A DNA stretch of 64,000 bases from Patescibacteria group bacterium UBA5532. GTDB lineage: Bacteria > Patescibacteriota > Gracilibacteria > BD1-5 > UBA2023. Each line of letters begins with the position of its first letter. Position 1 is the first letter of the stretch. A program made the translations under genes and the position numbers. Below, in pieces: positions 44,073 to 55,051 of this stretch. Location: NCBI GenBank assembly GCA_002426885.1, contig DINU01000018.1, positions 74,321 to 138,320 of the forward strand, given 5' to 3'. The notes under the pieces are model-generated. The model made no database searches. It was not told where the DNA came from and saw only the letters and a program-made list of their open reading frames with translations.

Positions 44073-44153
44073 CTTCCTTCTCCGAAGCAAGTTCTATCCG
44101 ACCCGAGAACTTGCCATTTCTGTGGGAAAAACAAATACTTCGGTCGGACGAGT

Positions 44154-44181
44154 GAATAATATATATATATCGATTTGTCAA
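44154..44181 (-). promoter_or_regulatory. promoter of small membrane protein gene
   Basis: Minus strand: TTGACA (44181-44176), then an alternating AT spacer and TATTCA/TATTAT-like -10. Confidence 0.5.
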
Positions 44182-44217
44182 ACATTTTGCACGTGGGTCT
44201 TTTATCCCCATGAAACC

Positions 44218-45105
44218 CTACTCACTTCCTGATCCAGTAAGCTCAGGATACTCCGCACTACTCGGACTTCCGAAGAATCGTGGCGTATAGACCCATGAGA
44301 ATGGTCCGAGTTTTACCGGGAGGATTCCATTCGGATTCGGAGAAAACATCTGGAAATACCCGAAATCAAGGAGAACTTTTCCGATGATATGCTGACGTGA
44401 GATAAAGTGTGGCTCATCCGCACTCAGATCAGAACAGATAGAAAAACACGATCGTGAATCCGCTGAGTTGGGACGATTATCCCCCATAACCCAGTAAAAT
44501 CACTCTGGAAGAGTAAATGTGTCATGCGTGAGATTAAATGGAAGTTCTGTAAAGCGAACGACGCCATCAGCTGAAATATATGGCTCGTCAAGAGCGATAA
44601 ACGAGCCGGTACTCTGGACCTGGATCCATGTCTGTCCGCTCGCGATCCGGATCGTATCCCCCGGAAGTCCGATCACACGCTTAATATAATATTCTTTTTC
44701 ACGACTGACTCACGGAGTAATCACGACGACGTCTCCACGTGCCGGGTCGCCAATATGAATCGGGAGATTTCCGAGCGTCATGCTGACACCCTGAGCGAGA
44801 AATCGCGTGACGGGATTCGAGTAATTATCAGGATTCAGTCAGAAGGAGTTATGTGCGTCAAAATATGAGAATTTATCGACGAGAATATACTCTTCATTAT
44901 GATAGCTCGGCTCCATCGAGCTTCCGTTAATCTGGAACGACGCGATGAAAACCTCTCGGATAATCAGGACGATGACGATAATCAGAGTGATATCCCGTAT
45001 AAGCAGAAAAAACTCCTGTATATTCCGACTCTCGAGAATAACTTTTTTCTGAGCGGGGTGATTTTCCTTCTCAGATTTCTTGATTTCTTTCTGATCTATA
45101 AACAT
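44218..45105 (-). CDS. lepB: Signal peptidase I
   Basis: Cleaves Sec signal peptides. 295 aa. One N-terminal membrane helix (LIRDITLIIVIVLIIREVFI, about 35-54) is followed by box B with the nucleophile S63 in NGSSMEPSY. Box D has the general base Lys in YYIKRVIGLPGD, and box E is GDNRPNSADSR. An insert after PNPNGILPVKLGPFSW ends in an SGSGSE tail. TGA glycines in NSFGLNPD and others; stop TAG. Together with SecA next to it and the many signal peptides in the window it implies Sec export. Confidence 0.95.
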
Positions 45106-45190
45106 AGGAAATAACCGATTGTGTATATAAATGGATATCGGAAGTGTAGGAAATTTTCGCGTTTTTTCCAGTTCTTTTTTGCTTTTTTAA

Positions 45191-47935
45191 TTATGAATTT
45201 TTTCCGTGACACTGCTTGTATTTTTTTCCACTTCCACATGGACATGGATCATTCCGTCCGACGACTGGGATCTGCTCTTTCGGCTCAGGTTTTACCTGGA
45301 TGACACGTATCCCTGTATCATCTGGCACGTGCGACAGGGGAAGTGAAGCACTCGGCATCGCGGTCGCAGAAAGCGTCGGCTGACTAAAGCCTTCGACACC
45401 ACTCTCAGCATAGTCCGAGAGAAGTGTCGACTGAAGTCGAACTTCGTCGAGTGCATCTTTTGGCTTCGCAGTAAGGATTCACTTCGCGACTCGGTATGCG
45501 ATATCGTGTAGAAGCGTGACAAACTTCTCGTACGCACGCTCCTTATAGACGAGAATCGGCTGTTTTTGTGCGTATCACTCGAAGGCGACTTCTTCTCGAA
45601 GATGTGCCATCGCATCGATATGATTCATCCAGTATTCGTCGATCGTCGTCAGAGTCAGTCGTCGTTCGAAGTCAGAAAAGGCTTCCTCTGTACCAGAATT
45701 CTTGAGTCATTCGACCGTCTCGAGGAGAAGTGTCAATGTGCGGTCGATACATTCTTCGATCGTATCGGCACCTTGGTAGAGCTCTCGTGTCACGACTCCT
45801 TGATCAGCAAAATCATTGACTGCATCGACCATCATATCGATCGAGTCATATATTTTTTCGTCACCGACGGCATGTCGAATCGTACGATCGACTTCGCTCC
45901 GAATCATCTCGACGACATCCGCATGTATATCAGCGCCATCGACTATTTTTCTTCGACGAGAATAGATCGCAAGACGATGGTGATTCAGAACGTCGTCATA
46001 CTCGAGGACATGTTTTCGAATGTCAAAATTCCGACCTTCTACCTGTTTTTGGATCGTCGTAATATTCCGCATGAGCATCTTACTCTCGATCAGCGGATCA
46101 CTCTCTGGATGCGATTCGAAGCGTGTCAGCACAGCAAAAAGCTTATTTCATCAGAAAATACGCATGATATCATCATCTGGCGACACCATGAACTGACTCA
46201 TACCCGGATCACCCTGTCGACCAGAACGCCCACGAAGCTGATTATCGATACGCCGTGTCTCGTGCTTTTCTGTGCCGAGGACAAATAATCCCCCGAGCTG
46301 ATATTCTTGGGTTCCAGCAGCGCCTTCAAGAGTAACTTTTCCACTGATCGATCGGACTTTCTCATCGATCTTAATATCTGTCCCACGACCCGCCATATTC
46401 GTCGCGATCGTCACCGCTCCGAACTGTCATGCCTGCGAAATAATCTCCGCTTCTCGAGCATCTTGTTTTGCATTGAGGACATTATGCGGAATATTTTCCC
46501 GCTCGAGTAAGCTCGAGAGGTACTCACTTTTCGCGACAGAGACGGTCCCGACGAGAATCGGCTGACCTTTCTCGTGAAGGGCTTTTATGAGCTTGATCAC
46601 ATAGTCAAATTTTCCACGCTCATTCCGAAACAGAAGATCTCCGCGATCATCACGAATGACTGGACGATTCGTCGGTACCTGAAGCACTTCGAGATGATAA
46701 ATCTTAAAAAACTCTTCTTCTTCGGTCTTAGCGGTCCCGGTCATACCAGAAAGTTTTCGATAGAGTCGAAAATAATTCTGAAAGGTAATCGATGCAAGTG
46801 TGCGAGATTCTTGCTGAATCGTCACTCATTCTTTTGCCTCGATCGCCTGATGAAGTCCATCAGAGTAGCGACGTCATGGAAGCGCACGACCTGTATGCTC
46901 ATCGATGATGAGGATCTCATTATTGCGGACGAGATAGTCGATATCGCGATGAAATACGACCGAAGCTTTCAGCGCATTCTCGATATGATGGACATCATTA
47001 AAGTATTCACTGACGTAAATATTATCGACTCCGAGAATCCCCTCAAGCTTCTGAATCCCATCTTCTGTCAGAGTCGCTGTCCGCTGTTTTTCATCGATCT
47101 TGTAGTGTGTCTCAGGTGTGAGACTCCGAGCGATCGCTGCAAATCGTGGATATTTCGCAGTCGGCTCACTGTCAGGGGCAGAGATAATCAGTGGAGTCCG
47201 GGCTTCATCGACTAGAATCGAGTCGACCTCATCGATAATCGCGAAAGACAGTGGTCCCATCGATCGGCGCTCAGGCGTAACTGCCATATTATCCCGGAGA
47301 TAATCGAATCCGAGCTCATTATTCGTCGCATAAACGATATCTGAATGATACGACTGTTTTTTCGTCTCGAGATCCTGTCCATGTCCGATCACTCCGACTG
47401 AGAGCCCAAGTGCGTTATAGAGGATACCCATTTCCATAGCATCACGATGCGCAAGATAGTCATTTACCGTGACAATATGCACAGGCACTCCCCCGAGCGC
47501 GTTCAGATACGCCGCGAGTGTCGCGACCAATGTCTTCCCTTCTCCAGTTTTCATCTCTGCAATCGCCCCACCGTGAAGGATCAGACCTCCGATCAGCTGG
47601 ACATCATACGGGATCATATTCCATGTATATTGTGTTCCATTCGGAAGGTCAAAAGTCTGATTATAGATCAGCTCACACGTGCGACGATGTAAGGCAAAAG
47701 CCTCGAATTTTGTCGCTTCGAGAATCCGCTTCATCTCAGTGTATCCTTCATCTGTGAGTGGATCGATATCAGAGAAACGAGATCGAAACTCATCTGTTTT
47801 CGCTTTTACCGCGTCAAGCGAGAGGATAGAAGAACGGTATTCTTCCTCGATCTTCTTTATAGCATCGAGATCACGTTCATAGGCGTGGACTTTTTTATCA
47901 GATGGATCACCAAATATACGAGTAAAAAGGCTCAT
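45191..47935 (-). CDS. secA: Preprotein translocase ATPase SecA
   Basis: The motor of Sec export. 914 aa, normal. Walker A is EMKTGEGKTLVATLAAYL. Walker B is FAIIDEVDSILVDEARTPLIIS. The preprotein-binding region and helical scaffold follow, with the second nucleotide-binding fold containing TNMAGRGTDIKI and GRSGRQGDPG. The C-terminal zinc finger is NDPCPCGSGKKYKQCHG. TGA glycines at several joints (46825, 46414 and 46132 regions). Stop TAA. Transcribed alone. Confidence 0.97.
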
Positions 47936-47986
47936 AAGAATCAGAAAAATAGAAACAATTCCTCCAAACGAAGGAAGTACAGGGGA

Positions 47987-48014
47987 AGTGTAAGGATTTC
48001 TCTTTGCTTGTCAA
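47987..48014 (-). promoter_or_regulatory. secA promoter
   Basis: Minus strand: perfect TTGACA, 16-base spacer, TACACT, about 50 bases before the ATG. Confidence 0.65.
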
Positions 48015-48155
48015 AAAAGTATATTCTTGGTGTGGTAACACAGAAAATCTACACGGAGATTCTGACTATTTCTTACACACGCCCTGAGAGCATGGACAAC
48101 TCCTCTTTGATTTTTTCAATTTCTGAATAGTATTTTCTTACCTTAATTTTTCTCT

Positions 48156-49052
48156 ATGAAGAAATTATTCCTTTTTCTTCTCATCCTTCTTCCTGTCCAT
48201 ACTTTTGCTTCAGAAAGTTTTGAGTGTATCAAAGGAGATTATATATCTAACTGAGAGTATATATACACATGTGGAAGCTATACATTATACTGAATCACAG
48301 ATGCAACAAACTTTAGAGTAACACAATATACAAGTGATGAAATACCACTTTGACTTACTCAGTCAGTTAGAAGCATATGCTGAAATGCAAACTACCTTTC
48401 TCTGGAACATGCTTCACAAACCTCTTGGTGGTTCTACGATGATAATTCATTTTGAAAGACATATACAAAACTATGAGCATGATCCATAATGGAAATAGGA
48501 TGACTTACAAAAAACTGTGTCTGTCCTGAATGAAAAACATTCGGAGAAGATAAACTCTGCTATACGCCTGAAGAACTGGCAGAAGCAAGACAAGCAAAGA
48601 TAGCCCAGAATCAAGCTATCCTTGCATCAGGAGAAGAAGCACTCCGCGCAAAACTCGAACTTCAGAAACAGCAAGCAGAAGCAGAACAAGCACGTATCGC
48701 TCAGGAAAATGCAGAGACTCAATCGGGAATCCAGGCAATCGCCCTAAAGAATGCAGACATCGAAAATCAGCGTCTTCTCATCGAAGAACTCAGAAAACAG
48801 AATGAGCGTCTTACACAGATCGTCACTGGAGCATTCTCATGAGTTACGAACACTGGAACACTTGTCAGCTCTTTCGCGAGAAACTATTCTGGAAGTACAA
48901 ATACCGGAACTCTCTCAGGAACAGGATCGAAGACTCCGATAGAGCTCCTCCGAGAGAGATTCTACGCGAATCAGAAAGCGCGTCTCGAGGCTCACTATGA
49001 GAAACTTCGGAATATACGAGCTGGATTCCTGAAACTTCAGGAACAGGAATAG
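48156..49052 (+). CDS. Hypothetical secreted coiled-coil protein, TGA-dense
   Basis: 298 aa. Signal peptide at 1-18 (LFLFLLILLPVHTFA). A Cys-containing N-terminal domain (about 20-125) is followed by a long coiled coil (ELAEARQAKIAQNQAIL...ENQRLLIEEL, about 133-225), a Ser/Thr/Gly stretch and a basic helical end. At least eleven TGA glycines occur, most in the N-terminal domain. No family is recognised. Probably a surface or periplasmic protein. Stop TAG. Confidence 0.75.
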
Positions 49053-49068
49053 ATCAAAATAGGAATAG

Positions 49069-49097
49069 AATCCCTTCAGAAATGGAGGGATTTTTTT
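49069..49097 (+). terminator. terminator
   Basis: TCCCTTC-AGAAAT-GGAGGGATTTTTTT. Confidence 0.8.
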
Positions 49098-49154
49098 CTT
49101 GTGGTCCATACGACTACAAAACAGATAAAAATAGGAAATAATTATAATGGAATC

Positions 49155-49346
49155 ATGACAGACTATAATTCTCGCATACCCCCAAGTACGTCCTATACCT
49201 CTCGTTCCTCTGTCACAACAGAGTATCAAGCGAGAGTGGGTGTCGTGATCGATCTCGGGCATCTCCTGAATGAAAATCGTCATTTTGGACCTCCAACAGA
49301 TCCAAAACTTAAAAAAATAAATCAAAAGTATCATTATTTTTTATAA
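49155..49346 (+). CDS. Small hypothetical protein, leaderless spacing
   Basis: 63 aa from MTDYNSRIPPSTSYTSRSS to PKLKKINQKYHYFL, basic and Ser-rich at the start. A perfect TATAAT (49143-49148) ends 6 bases before the ATG, so the message would start at or near AUG. No TGA codons. No family. Could be a chance frame. Confidence 0.4.
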   Translation: MTDYNSRIPPSTSYTSRSSVTTEYQARVGVVIDLGHLLNENRHFGPPTDPKLKKINQKYHYFL

Positions 49347-49353
49347 TGCAATT

Positions 49354-49449
49354 ATGTCACAAGAAAACATTTTCTACGTATCGCAGAAATGTAACACCCC
49401 ACAACTTATAAGATTACACGTCAAAATACGCTTTATATGAATTTTCTAG
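49354..49449 (+). CDS. Very small ORF upstream of 49437
   Basis: 31 aa starting MSQENIFYVSQKCNTPQLI, with one TGA glycine and a TAG stop. TATAAT (49342-49347) ends 6 bases before the ATG. It overlaps the next start by 13 bases, so it may be a leader peptide coupled to it. Confidence 0.35.
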
Positions 49450-49760
49450 AGGTCATCCTTTCATTAATAGAAATCTTAAAATCCCTAGTGTTGTTGGTGT
49501 TGGTGGTGGTGGTGGAACTCTTTAGTGCTGCTTGAGAATGGTTCAGTGACCACACAAGATGGCTGATCATTCGGATGCGATTGAAATGGACACTTCTGCA
49601 GATGCTCTATGAGCGTAAATTACTAGAAAAATTACCAACACTGAAGGTAACAAGAAGAATGCATGCAACACAAGACATATTACACCTCCGAAGGTCTTGA
49701 AAATGCAAGAAGATTGAAATAGATATGCACGAGAAAGCTCTCGAAGAATGGCTAAAATAA
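49437..49760 (+). CDS. Hypothetical membrane protein
   Basis: 107 aa. The N-terminal hydrophobic helix includes a run of Val/Leu (LKSLVLLVLVVVVELFSAAG, about 14-33), encoded by a TTG/GTG repeat tract at 49493-49526. A basic helical domain follows (LIIRMRLKWTLLQML...LPTLKVTRRM) and an acidic end. TGA encodes two glycines; stop TAA. No family is recognised. It lies tail to tail with the trigger factor gene, 4 bases apart. Confidence 0.55.
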
Positions 49761-49764
49761 TATC

Positions 49765-51096
49765 CTACTCCTCGAGGAACGAATCGATAACTTTTTTATA
49801 TGATGTTCGTGCTTTTAAGTCTTCAAAGGTCTGATCTCCGGGGATGAGCTTCTCCGTAAGACGTGCGACTACCTCTGGATTCGAGTACATTCCGATCATG
49901 TCGTTGATTTCTTTTTTCATTTCCTCATCCGTGACCTCGATCTTCAGAATCTCCTGAAGCTTCATAAGGATGAGCTCCCCTCGGAGTCTCTGCTCTGCTT
50001 CTGGCTTTACGATCGTCTCGCGATACTGCTCTTCGCTCATCTGCATGTGAGCCAGATAGTCATCGAGCTTCAGCCCCTGCTGTTCGAGATTTCCTCTGTG
50101 CTCACGGACTACATTCTCTACTTCACGCGCGAGAAGTGCGGGGCCGATCTCGAGTGTCGAGATCTTTCTGAGTTGTTCGAGGAGATTCATCTCATCTGTC
50201 CGTCGTGCATCCGCACGTTTTCGGAGTGTGATCTCATTCCGAAGAATCTCACGGAATCCTGCGAGATCCGTCTTTTGTCCACGTAATCCCTCGATAAAAG
50301 CCTCATCCCATGTCGGAGTATGTGGCTTCTCGATCTTTTCTATATCGACGATAAAATACACCTTTCGGTTCTTAAATGCATCACTGTGATAATCAGCTGG
50401 GAATGTGATCTCGAACTCGACTTTTTCTCATTCTTTCGCACCGACAAGCTTCTCCTCAAATCATGGGATAAATGCACCCGATCCGAGAATCAGTGGAAAA
50501 CTCGGAACTTTTGTCTCAGGAATCGCGTTTCCGTCTTTTTTATCATATCCCTGCGCCGAGAGCGTCACGCGATCTCCCATCAGAGCAGTGTCGCCCTGGA
50601 TTTCTGTGCCATCATGTGCTTTTTCTCCGACACGATGATAGTGAGTAAATCGCTTCTCGATCGCTGAAATCTCCTCATCGATTTCTGATTCCTCGACTTT
50701 TGTACTGGTTTTCTTGACCTTGATATTTTTCAGTCACTTCTCCTCGATCGCGACCTCTGGAAGGACCTCGATCTCGAGGGTAAACTCGAGCGGATCCGTG
50801 CTCGTGATAGAGGTAATATTTCCTGACGCGACAGGGATGATATCGAGCTTGCGGAGTATCTTGGCATACGCCTTTTCGAGGTACTTATCGAGTGTACGAT
50901 TCATGATAAATTCTTCTCCGTATTGGCGGACGATCGCCTCTTCTGGGATCTCCGAGCCCTGTCGAAATCATGTTACTTTTCATTCTTCACGAATATCATC
51001 GAGCACGTGATTCCGGACTTTCTTGATCTCGGCACCAGACTCTTTTACGCTGACTTTGTATGTGTAGGGATTGATTTTCTCGGATGTAACTTGCAT
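49765..51096 (-). CDS. tig: Trigger factor
   Basis: A ribosome-bound chaperone and prolyl isomerase. 443 aa. The N-terminal ribosome-binding domain (residues 1-115) includes a diverged signature around TGFRQGSEIPEEAI. The FKBP domain (about 155-245) has ALMGDRVTLSAQGYDKK and FPLILGSGAFIPGFEEKLVG. The C-terminal helical arms follow (LREILRNEITLRKRADARR, VTDEEMKKEINDM). TGA encodes several glycines, including that of IPGFE. Stop TAA. Confidence 0.94.
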
Positions 51097-51122
51097 AGGA
51101 AAAAGATTAAAAAAACGGGGAT

Positions 51123-51150
51123 ATTATAGGGAAAACGCGGAAGAAGGCAA
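51123..51150 (-). promoter_or_regulatory. tig promoter
   Basis: Minus strand: TTGCCT, 16-base spacer, perfect TATAAT, 26 bases before the ATG. Confidence 0.6.
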
Positions 51151-51250
51151 AAAATAAAACAGGAGTGTCAGAAAATACTTCCTTTATATCTTTTTTATAC
51201 CTTTTTTTTCATCATGTTGTATCTCATTTTATAATTATTCTGCGGAAGAT

Positions 51251-51756
51251 ATGCTTTCTCGTAATTTTGTAAATAACCAATATAAAGGGTAACTGCTGTC
51301 GGATTGTTTATCATATTATCTCGTCAAATCGATCTGAGGAGCTCTACATCGCACTCCTGAAGCTGTGGCATATATGCACTATGATTACCTCAAGACTTTC
51401 TATACTTATACCATGCTCACAGTGATGCTAATTCCTCTCATGATCTCCCCTCTAGCTTTTTGGGTTGTACATTGAGTTCTATTCACTGCGAATAGGGTTT
51501 AACTATATAAGTACGTTGATTCAATAGAATTCGAGCAATCTGATACTGCACAAATGTCTGAAAAGAAAGTACCTTCCGTAAAATTTCTGACTCCAGTCCG
51601 TTTTTTTCCTTTTCTTTCTTATCTAATCTACAAAGCACTGCATGAACTCTCTCAGATCAAGACTTTTTCTGTGGTCCTCGTCTTTCCGATGATTTCTTAG
51701 GAAAACTTGCAACACTATCCACTCGGTTGGAATGATTTGCACTATTCAACATATAA
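51251..51756 (+). pseudogene. Decayed coding region (nonsense and frameshift)
   Basis: Frame from ATG 51251 to TAA 51500 is broken by TAA at 51290, yet carries protein-like sequence with TGA as Gly: ALHRTPEAVAYMHYDYLKTF then YTMLTVMLIPLMISPLAFW. After 51502 a second open stretch (51511-51756, another frame, no ATG) continues with FRKISDSSPFFSFSF and GPRLSDDFLGKLATLSTRLE. It is best read as one or two degraded genes. No family is recognised. This stretch fills the gap between tig and the first kinase gene. Confidence 0.4.
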
Positions 51757-51817
51757 GAGATTATATAAATACAGTTATATAATCTACGTAAAAAATATAT
51801 TATGTCAATATATATTT

Positions 51818-52579
51818 CTATAGAATCATATCGATCACTTTCTCTTCGAGATTTTTCTTCATGACTTTCATATCACATTCCCCATCGAGAATCGTGGAAT
51901 TCACATGAATATCACGGAAAACATGTGCATACGTATCGATGATGCGCGCCTGCGTCCGTTTTACATAGAGCTGGCGATCGTGGCGCGTGAGTTTTTTCCC
52001 ATCTGGAGCATAGACGAGCGTATTGATAAAACTCAGGGTGAGGATCGTCCCTTCTGTATGATGTTTTTTTACCTTCAGAAGTTCTGCGCGTTTTCCGAGA
52101 CGCTTCAGAGACTCATCGAGACTGATCGTCACATAGACCGTGTATGCATTATCGAAAAGCTCCTTGTAAATCGTATTTCTCCACCAAAAGAGTCACTGCT
52201 TCAGCTGTGTCTCTTCGTCAAGACCCATGATAATTCCGCGCACGAGCAGAGTATGCAGTCCGCGGTCGAGGATAACGATATGATTTTTTTTCAGTGCTGG
52301 GATGACTTCGCGTTCGATCCGATAGAGGAAGTCCGCCGTCTGAAGAAAAAGATTTGTCTCAGGAAGGACGCGATCGTCGGATTTTTTCAGGGCATCATTC
52401 TCATGAAGAAATTCTCCGATAACTTCACTTTTCCACTCAGAAATCGTGACTTTCTTACCGAGCTTACGAAGCATCTTCGCAAGCGCATGAATCTGAGTCG
52501 TCTTCCCTGCTCCATCTGGTCCATCAAAAACGAGGAGTGTTCCCGGAAGTGAATGTGTATTGGAAATATTTGGACGCAT
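51818..52579 (-). CDS. tmk: Thymidylate kinase-like protein (first of tandem pair)
   Basis: Phosphorylates dTMP. 253 aa. P-loop FDGPDGAGKTTQIHALAKML (near residue 20) and DRGLHTLLVRGIIMGLD, in the place of the usual DR(Y/F) motif. One TGA glycine at 52193. The C-terminal half is longer than E. coli Tmk (about 213 aa). The start MRPNISNTHS is chosen just upstream of the P-loop domain. It lies 19 bases after the second kinase gene, same strand. Which copy is the true dTMP kinase cannot be told. Confidence 0.8.
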
Positions 52580-52598
52580 AAAAAGAAAACGAGAAAGA

Positions 52599-53366
52599 TT
52601 ATTTTGAACAAGAAGTGCGGACACCCATAAGTTCGACATCGTATTTTTTCTGGAAATACTCAGCGATTTTCGAGATGAAAAGCGGAGTCGTCTTATAGAC
52701 TGGCGCTGTCCCATCGATGATTTCCATACCATTTTCCTCGGCGAGGATATCGTATCCTTCGATGACTTTCGTCTGAAACTTCTTAAAACTTTCGATAATA
52801 TTATCGGAGTAACGGACGTCCATCCCTGCTTCGTAGTGCTTCAGAGGATTTCGCCCTATAGCGCGCTGAGCTGCGGTATCGACCGCGATGCGGAAGTAAA
52901 ATGCCATATCAGGCACTGGAAAAAATGCATCATAAAACGGCTTCAGCTCATCCATCTTCAGTCCCCGGGCATAGCCACGCGCAAGTGCCGTATACATGTA
53001 TCGATCGCAGAGTACGACCATACCAGCATTCAGAGCACCACGAATCTGTGTCAGATATCGCTCGATAAAGTCAGACGCGTAGATCATATCGAATACTGCT
53101 GCCGGCATATATGGATCATATTTTTTGAGTTCTTTCTGCATCGTATGAATCTTGATCGAAGAGTTCCACTCGGTGTGGACACAGAAAAAACCATTCGATT
53201 CGAGGAGATTCTTCGCGATCAGAAGCTGAGTCGATTTTCCACTTCCATCAGAACCTTCGACGATGATAAGTGTCCCCGGTCTTTCGTCTGTCGAACGAAA
53301 ACGAATTTTCCGATCGGAAATCTTCGGAGATGATGATCGCTTGGATATCGTGGAATTCTTGGGCAT
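52599..53366 (-). CDS. tmk: Thymidylate kinase-like protein (second of tandem pair)
   Basis: 255 aa. A basic Ser-rich N-terminal extension of about 30 residues precedes the P-loop VEGSDGSGKSTQL. The DRYMYTALARGYARG motif matches the DRY-S-S-xAYQ region of Tmk loosely. The LID area PLKHYEAGMDVRYSDN is unusual. No TGA codons in this gene. The C-terminus has a CSK tail. It forms an operon with the gene below it. It may act on another nucleoside monophosphate. Confidence 0.78.
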   Translation of the reverse strand: MPKNSTISKRSSSPKISDRKIRFRSTDERPGTLIIVEGSDGSGKSTQLLIAKNLLESNGFFCVHTEWNSSIKIHTMQKELKKYDPYMPAAVFDMIYASDFIERYLTQIRGALNAGMVVLCDRYMYTALARGYARGLKMDELKPFYDAFFPVPDMAFYFRIAVDTAAQRAIGRNPLKHYEAGMDVRYSDNIIESFKKFQTKVIEGYDILAEENGMEIIDGTAPVYKTTPLFISKIAEYFQKKYDVELMGVRTSCSK

Positions 53367-53636
53367 ACGGGAAATATATCGACAGGTATATGGTACAGTA
53401 TTGTATGAGATCTGTCAAAAAAACCACTTCTTTTCTTGTATTTTATGTGGCAGAAATGGAAAAAGTATCTGTAATTTATTTTTTCTGTTTTTATACTCTG
53501 TGAGGTATATATCTATGTTTTCCCCTATGAAAACATACTTCTTTTGACAAGAATAAATATTTCTATCTCGTAAACGTAGAAAGAACGAGGAAAAACGTAC
53601 GCATCTATTCTCGGGAGAAAACTGGAAAATAATATA

Positions 53637-55049
53637 TTATCCCTGAGGTGCACTCGTCTCTCGGAGAAAAATATCGAGCTCTGTGCTGTTCTGATCATCG
53701 GTATAAATGGTTCCATTTTCATCCTTCTGATGCTCAGAATATCCCGGAGTCGCGACATTCGTCATGATAAAGTTCGTAAGATATCCCGTATTTCATGGGG
53801 AAACATTGAGAATATACACAGAGCCAAAAACACGAGAAAGTGTCGCGAGAAGATTCTGAGAGAACTCGCTCGTAAGCGACGTGTCGGTGATCATATTTAT
53901 GAAAACCGCATCTGAGTGACTCTGGAGATCAGAGAAAAATTCTTGCGTCAGGGCTTCCGCAGGAAGACTTTTTCCGATATACACGTCGATCACGATCGCA
54001 TCATATCGCTCGCGCGATGTCCGGAGAAAGTATCGTGCTGAATCAGGGTAAAAATGAATCTTTGGAGAAAGTGTTTTTTCAAGAAAATATTCCTCAGCAA
54101 TATCCTGAAGCGAGCTATCGACGTCGACGACATCGATCTGTGTGATATGATCAGACTCGGCGAGCTCATTCGGAAGAGTAAAACCTGCTGCTCCGATTAT
54201 GAGGATTTTTTTATACTCACGCTCAAGGAGCCGATGCTTCAGCTCGATAATATATGAGAAAAAACTCTCTCCAAGACGCGTATCGATCCCCGATGAGAAT
54301 GCGCTATTCTGAGAAAAAATCCGATAGATTCATGCGTCATAAATCCGAATATCGTGGTATGAATTTGCGGTGGAATATATCGTACCCGCACCGAAAACTG
54401 GCTTCTGAAAAAGCGAAAAAACACAGAGAAAAAACACGATAATACCTCCTATATTCCACGGAGAAATTTTTCTATTTCGTATCATTAAGATCGTGATCCC
54501 CGAGAGGATACACGCGTTCAGTGTCGCGGTGTGTGCGACACCAATCAGCGGAAAGAAAAGACTCGAAGTCAGCACCGATCCGAGAAAAGATCCGACAGTG
54601 GAAAAAAATAAAAGTCGCCCCATTTTTTCACCAGTATTATCCGAATCGATCATCTCTGCGAGAAGTGGAAGTGTCTGGGATGCGAGAAAAACAGGAAGGA
54701 AAAAGAGAAGGAAAGAAGCGCATAAAATAGAGAAAAAATAACTCTCGGTAGTATGGAGAAGAAGATCGAGAATGCGCGTGTCGAAGGAAAATGTAAAAAG
54801 CAAATAATACACCGAAGCAATCACGAGATTCATCGTGATTTTCTCGGCAAGTCGACCACGATAGGCGCGAGAATTTTTCCCTCCGCGATAATATCCATAT
54901 GAAAGCGCGAGGAGAATCACACCGAGAATAATCGAAGTCGAGATCGAGCTCGTACCGATCAGTGGAGTAAAACGACGAAGCGCGATAATCTCGATCGAGA
55001 GCGTCGTGAAGCCTTCGAGAAAAGCAATGAATGGGATGAGAAATGCCAT
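53637..55049 (-). CDS. Membrane-bound spermidine synthase-like protein
   Basis: 470 aa. The N-terminal half (1-220) has seven predicted membrane helices (AFLEGFTTLSIEIIALRRF, SISTSIILGVILLALSYGYY and others). The C-terminal half is a Rossmann methyltransferase/aminopropyltransferase fold with ILIIGAAGFTLPNEL, IDVVDVDSSL and YDAIVIDVYIG. This matches the polyamine-synthase-like proteins fused to a transporter-like domain. The product is uncertain. It starts 3 bases after the delta'-like gene's stop, so the two are co-transcribed. Stop TAA. Confidence 0.82.
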
Positions 55050-55051
55050 AC

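Noticed and set aside
45566..46288. Plus-strand open frame of 240 codons inside secA
   Set aside because: Shadow of SecA, rich in rare residues, without domains.
49493..49526. TTGGTG/GTG repeat tract as a microsatellite or phase-variation switch
   Set aside because: It encodes the Val/Leu membrane helix of the 107-aa protein in frame; without strain comparison length variation cannot be claimed.
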